This document shows, one piece after another, positions 32,723 to 35,480 of a stretch of DNA of 35,480 nt. Within the stretch, counting starts at the first letter, position 1; each line of letters begins with the position of its first letter. The stretch covers positions 1 through 35,480 of the forward strand of contig JAAOIK010000031.1 of assembly GCA_015163855.1 (NCBI GenBank), read 5' to 3'. The notes under the pieces are model-generated. The model saw only the letters and a program-made list of their open reading frames with translations. It made no database searches and was not told the origin of the DNA. This DNA is from Pseudobdellovibrionaceae bacterium (lineage in GTDB: Bacteria; Bdellovibrionota; Bdellovibrionia; Bdellovibrionales; UBA1609). A program made the translations under genes and the position numbers.

Positions 32723-34720
32723 TTAGCCTGCCACATTGGGATTGGGCTTTAAATTAATATCTGCAGAAACTTCTTGTTTTTTTATAGCAGCCTCTGCCTT
32801 AGCATTTTTTTCACTATTAGCAGCTTCTTGCTTTAAAATTTGCACTTGCTCTTCTCGATAAATTTCTAACTGATCTAAACTTTCACCGCTCATAATTAAC
32901 TCAAATTCTTTATTATCAATAGTTTCAAACTGTAATAATGCTTTGGCTAAAGTGTGTAATAAATTTTCATTGTCTTTTAAAATTTCTGTGGCTTTTATTT
33001 TGGCCGCATGAATTAAAGACGAAATTTCGTTATCAATTTCTTCTGCTTTCTTTTCAGAATATTTACTTTGCCCCACACTTTGCATACCTACAAAAACCGG
33101 TTTGTCAGAGTCTGCAAAATTAATTGGACCAATGTTGTCATTCATTCCCCATTCACAAATAATTTTTCGTGCTAAATCTGTAGCTCGTTCAATATCGTTA
33201 GAAGCCCCTGTAGTAAAATCTTTAAAAATTAATTCTTCGGCAACTCTTCCTCCAAATAAAAAAGATAATAAATTATGCGCTTTAGTTTTCGTCATATTTA
33301 ATTCTTCTTCTTTGGGAAGGGTTTGTGTGACCCCCAAGGCTCGTCCTCTAGGAATAATACTAATTTTATGAATAGGGTCCATTTGTGGCAATAACTTTCC
33401 CACAATGGCGTGACCTGCTTCATGGTAGGCCGTAATTTTTTTATCCTGTTCTGTAACTTTCATGGATTTTCGCTCTGCACCCATTAAAATTTTATCTCTA
33501 GATTGTTCTAAGTCTTCCATGGAAATTTGTTGTTTATTTAAACGAGCAGCTCGCAAAGCGGCTTCATTAACTAAATTGGCTAAATCGGCTCCCGAAAAAC
33601 CAGTGGTTCCTCTAGCTACAGCCTGTAAATCTACATTGCTTGCTATTTTTTCTTCAGGAAGTTTATTAACATAAATTTTTAAAACCTCTTCTCTTCCTGT
33701 TAAATCGGGAACAGGAACCATTACACTGCGGTCAAATCTTCCTGGTCTTAAAAGGGCTGGGTCAAGCACATCTAAACGATTGGTGGCAGCTAAAACAATA
33801 ACTCCATTATTAAATTCAAAACCATCCATTTCTACTAGTAGTTGATTTAAAGTTTGTTCTCTTTCATCATGTCCTCCACCCATACCCGATCCACGGTGTC
33901 GACCTACGGCATCTATTTCGTCAATAAAAATAACACAAGGAGCATGTTTTTTTCCTTGCTCAAACAAATCTCTTACTCTAGAGGCACCCACACCCACAAA
34001 CATTTCTACAAAGTCTGAACCCGAAATGCTAAAAAATGGAGCATCGGCTTCGCCCGCCATGGCTTTAGCTAGTAAAGTTTTCCCTGTACCAGGAGGGCCC
34101 ACTAACAAAACTCCTTTTGGAATTTTTGCTCCCATATTGGTAAATTTTTTAGGGTTTTTTAAAAAGTCCACAATTTCTACTAAATCCTCTTTGGCTTCTT
34201 CTACACCAGCAACATCTTTAAAAGTTATTTTATTTTTAGATTGGTCCATCATCTTAGCTTTGCTTTTTCCAAAGCTCATAATTTTACTTCCTCCCGATTG
34301 CATCTGCTTAAAGAAAAATAAAAAAATAACAATTAAAAATACAAACGGTAACCAACTTAACAACAAAGAGACAAAAAAGGATTCTTTTACTTTTTTATAA
34401 TTAGGAGTTAGTCCATTTTTTTCCACAAGCAATCGCCCTTGCGCACTAATATCCCCTTGTACTTTAAATTTTACAGCACCCTTGTATTCTTTTTTAAACT
34501 CTTCTTTCATAGTACCAACAATTTCGCCAATACTGTCGTTGTCTGCAATTTCAAAAGTGACATCTTTTACATGTTTTACCGTTAAAGCGTGCCTAAATTG
34601 ATTGTAATCAAAATCTTTAATAAAAGCTTTATTCTTTTCTTGATAGTTTTGTATTAACACAATAGCTAACACAACAAATATAGCCCACATTGCAAATGTT
34701 TTTTGAGATGCATTTTTCAT
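32723..34720 (-). CDS. ftsH: ATP-dependent zinc metalloprotease FtsH
   Basis: FtsH is a membrane-anchored AAA+ protease that degrades damaged membrane proteins and short-lived regulators. The 665 residues show two transmembrane helices (about 9-25 and 116-137) around a periplasmic domain, the Walker A GPPGTGKT (208-215), Walker B IFIDEIDA, the second region of homology [20 protein letters not shown], and the zinc site HEAGH (433-437). The C-terminal tail is rich in Gln, Glu, Ala and Lys. It begins 14 bp after tilS, a linkage common in many bacteria. Confidence 0.98.
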   Translation of the reverse strand: MKNASQKTFAMWAIFVVLAIVLIQNYQEKNKAFIKDFDYNQFRHALTVKHVKDVTFEIADNDSIGEIVGTMKEEFKKEYKGAVKFKVQGDISAQGRLLVEKNGLTPNYKKVKESFFVSLLLSWLPFVFLIVIFLFFFKQMQSGGSKIMSFGKSKAKMMDQSKNKITFKDVAGVEEAKEDLVEIVDFLKNPKKFTNMGAKIPKGVLLVGPPGTGKTLLAKAMAGEADAPFFSISGSDFVEMFVGVGASRVRDLFEQGKKHAPCVIFIDEIDAVGRHRGSGMGGGHDEREQTLNQLLVEMDGFEFNNGVIVLAATNRLDVLDPALLRPGRFDRSVMVPVPDLTGREEVLKIYVNKLPEEKIASNVDLQAVARGTTGFSGADLANLVNEAALRAARLNKQQISMEDLEQSRDKILMGAERKSMKVTEQDKKITAYHEAGHAIVGKLLPQMDPIHKISIIPRGRALGVTQTLPKEEELNMTKTKAHNLLSFLFGGRVAEELIFKDFTTGASNDIERATDLARKIICEWGMNDNIGPINFADSDKPVFVGMQSVGQSKYSEKKAEEIDNEISSLIHAAKIKATEILKDNENLLHTLAKALLQFETIDNKEFELIMSGESLDQLEIYREEQVQILKQEAANSEKNAKAEAAIKKQEVSADINLKPNPNVAG

Positions 34721-34734
34721 TTTTACCTCGGTTT

Positions 34735-35480
34735 TTAATCGGTGTTTAGTCTAATACTTTTTGATGAATTATCAAGGATATAAAGCCAAGGTTGCTTTAA
34801 TTTCCAACCCTGTCTAGCTATATGGAAAAATTGCTCTTTTTTTGGAGCATTTAAATACTTTAAGAGCTCTAAAACATGACCCATAGAGTAATTTTTCACT
34901 TTATTACAATATAAATAATGGGCCAAAGTTCGTTTTTGATCCACTACAGAAAGGCTATAAAACACATCCAAATGGATCTTGTTTTTTACAACCACTTTTT
35001 GTAAAAAATCAATATCTTCCTTTTGGTCGCTAGCAATGGCATTTAAAGATTGCGACATATTTTGTAAATATTTTTTATTTTTTTGCGCTATAATTGGCAA
35101 AACTTTTAAACGCAACCAATTGCGCAAAAATTGATCGTTTTTATTAGAAGGGTCTTCAAAAAAAGGCACAGCATTTTGATGAACATAATCTTGCAAAGAC
35201 GATCGCATAACTGTTAACAAAGGTCTTACTAATAAATGATTTTCTTTAATGCTTACTGGTTTAATGGCCACCAAACCTTGCGAGCCCACACCTCTCATTA
35301 AACGCATTAATCGCGTTTCTAGTAAATCATCAGCGGTATGCGCGGTAACTAATAATTTTGAGTCAAACTTTGAAAGTAAAAGTATTTCTTCAAAATAATC
35401 ATAACGGCATTTTCTATATTCTGCTTCAGAATTTTTCACTGCCACTTCTAAATTTTTTATTTCCTCTGTTTCATTAAAAT
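34735..35480 (-). CDS. tilS: tRNA(Ile)-lysidine synthase TilS (5' part cut by window edge)
   Basis: TilS converts C34 of tRNA-Ile(CAU) to lysidine, so it reads AUA. The frame stays open to the window edge, so the N-terminal P-loop (SGGxDS) lies outside. Visible are VTAHTADDLLETRLMRLMRGVG, the conserved HxxDDxxET substrate/ATP region, then KPVSIKENHLLVRPLL and FFEDPSNKNDQFLRNWLRLKVLP, all typical of the family. The C-terminal part (after about the central domain) is short and divergent. It is the first visible gene of the tilS-ftsH-glmM-tsaE block. Confidence 0.93.
   Translation of the reverse strand, partial: FNETEEIKNLEVAVKNSEAEYRKCRYDYFEEILLLSKFDSKLLVTAHTADDLLETRLMRLMRGVGSQGLVAIKPVSIKENHLLVRPLLTVMRSSLQDYVHQNAVPFFEDPSNKNDQFLRNWLRLKVLPIIAQKNKKYLQNMSQSLNAIASDQKEDIDFLQKVVVKNKIHLDVFYSLSVVDQKRTLAHYLYCNKVKNYSMGHVLELLKYLNAPKKEQFFHIARQGWKLKQPWLYILDNSSKSIRLNTD

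Overview
The window is about one third G+C by eye and densely packed with short intergenic gaps. Everything visible is chromosomal housekeeping or respiratory metabolism; I see no phage, IS element, CRISPR array, rRNA or tRNA. The gene content (alternative complex III, a mevalonate pathway with class II HMG-CoA reductase and type 2 IPP isomerase, a lysine-repeat histone-H1-like protein, a tilS-ftsH-glmM-tsaE block, several lipoproteins) suggests a low-G+C Bdellovibrionota-like Gram-negative. That assignment is an inference from gene content, not a phylogenetic result.

Left part (1-8775), mostly minus strand: partial mvaA, fni, rplT and rpmI, then an exported-looking glutamate dehydrogenase divergent from a Na+/alanine-type symporter, then infC and thrS. 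The usual thrS-infC-rpmI-rplT translation operon is therefore split by a 3.5 kb gdh/symporter pair. Middle-left (8779-16203): a complete actABCDEF operon for alternative complex III (quinol:acceptor oxidoreductase), whose last gene lies 3 bp from thrS. A lysine-repeat DNA-binding-like protein and a secreted beta-repeat protein follow (16260-18130).

Middle-right (18188-26052) is the most unusual part. A thiolase is followed by a Rieske domain fused to a thiamine-diphosphate enzyme. After a Spondin_N-like lipoprotein comes a five-gene minus-strand operon: two tiny membrane proteins, a ferric-reductase-like membrane domain fused to a Rieske domain, a membrane-anchored Cys/His-motif protein, and a Rieske domain fused to a glutamate-synthase-like FMN domain. 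Three differently fused Rieske proteins within 6.3 kb suggest a dedicated, possibly undescribed electron-transfer system. Flanking it are the thiolase and a two-subunit 3-oxoacid CoA-transferase (26306-27697), together able to interconvert acetoacetate, acetoacetyl-CoA and acetyl-CoA.

Right part (27736-35480): a feoA-feoB-DtxR-like regulator operon with a palindrome over its promoter and a tandem duplication at the feoB/regulator junction, an inverted-repeat element, a 64-residue zinc-ribbon protein, then minus-strand tsaE, glmM, ftsH and partial tilS. Short tandem duplications at or just past gene ends recur in the window (2682-2730, 21376-21418, 29808-29877, 30756-30788).
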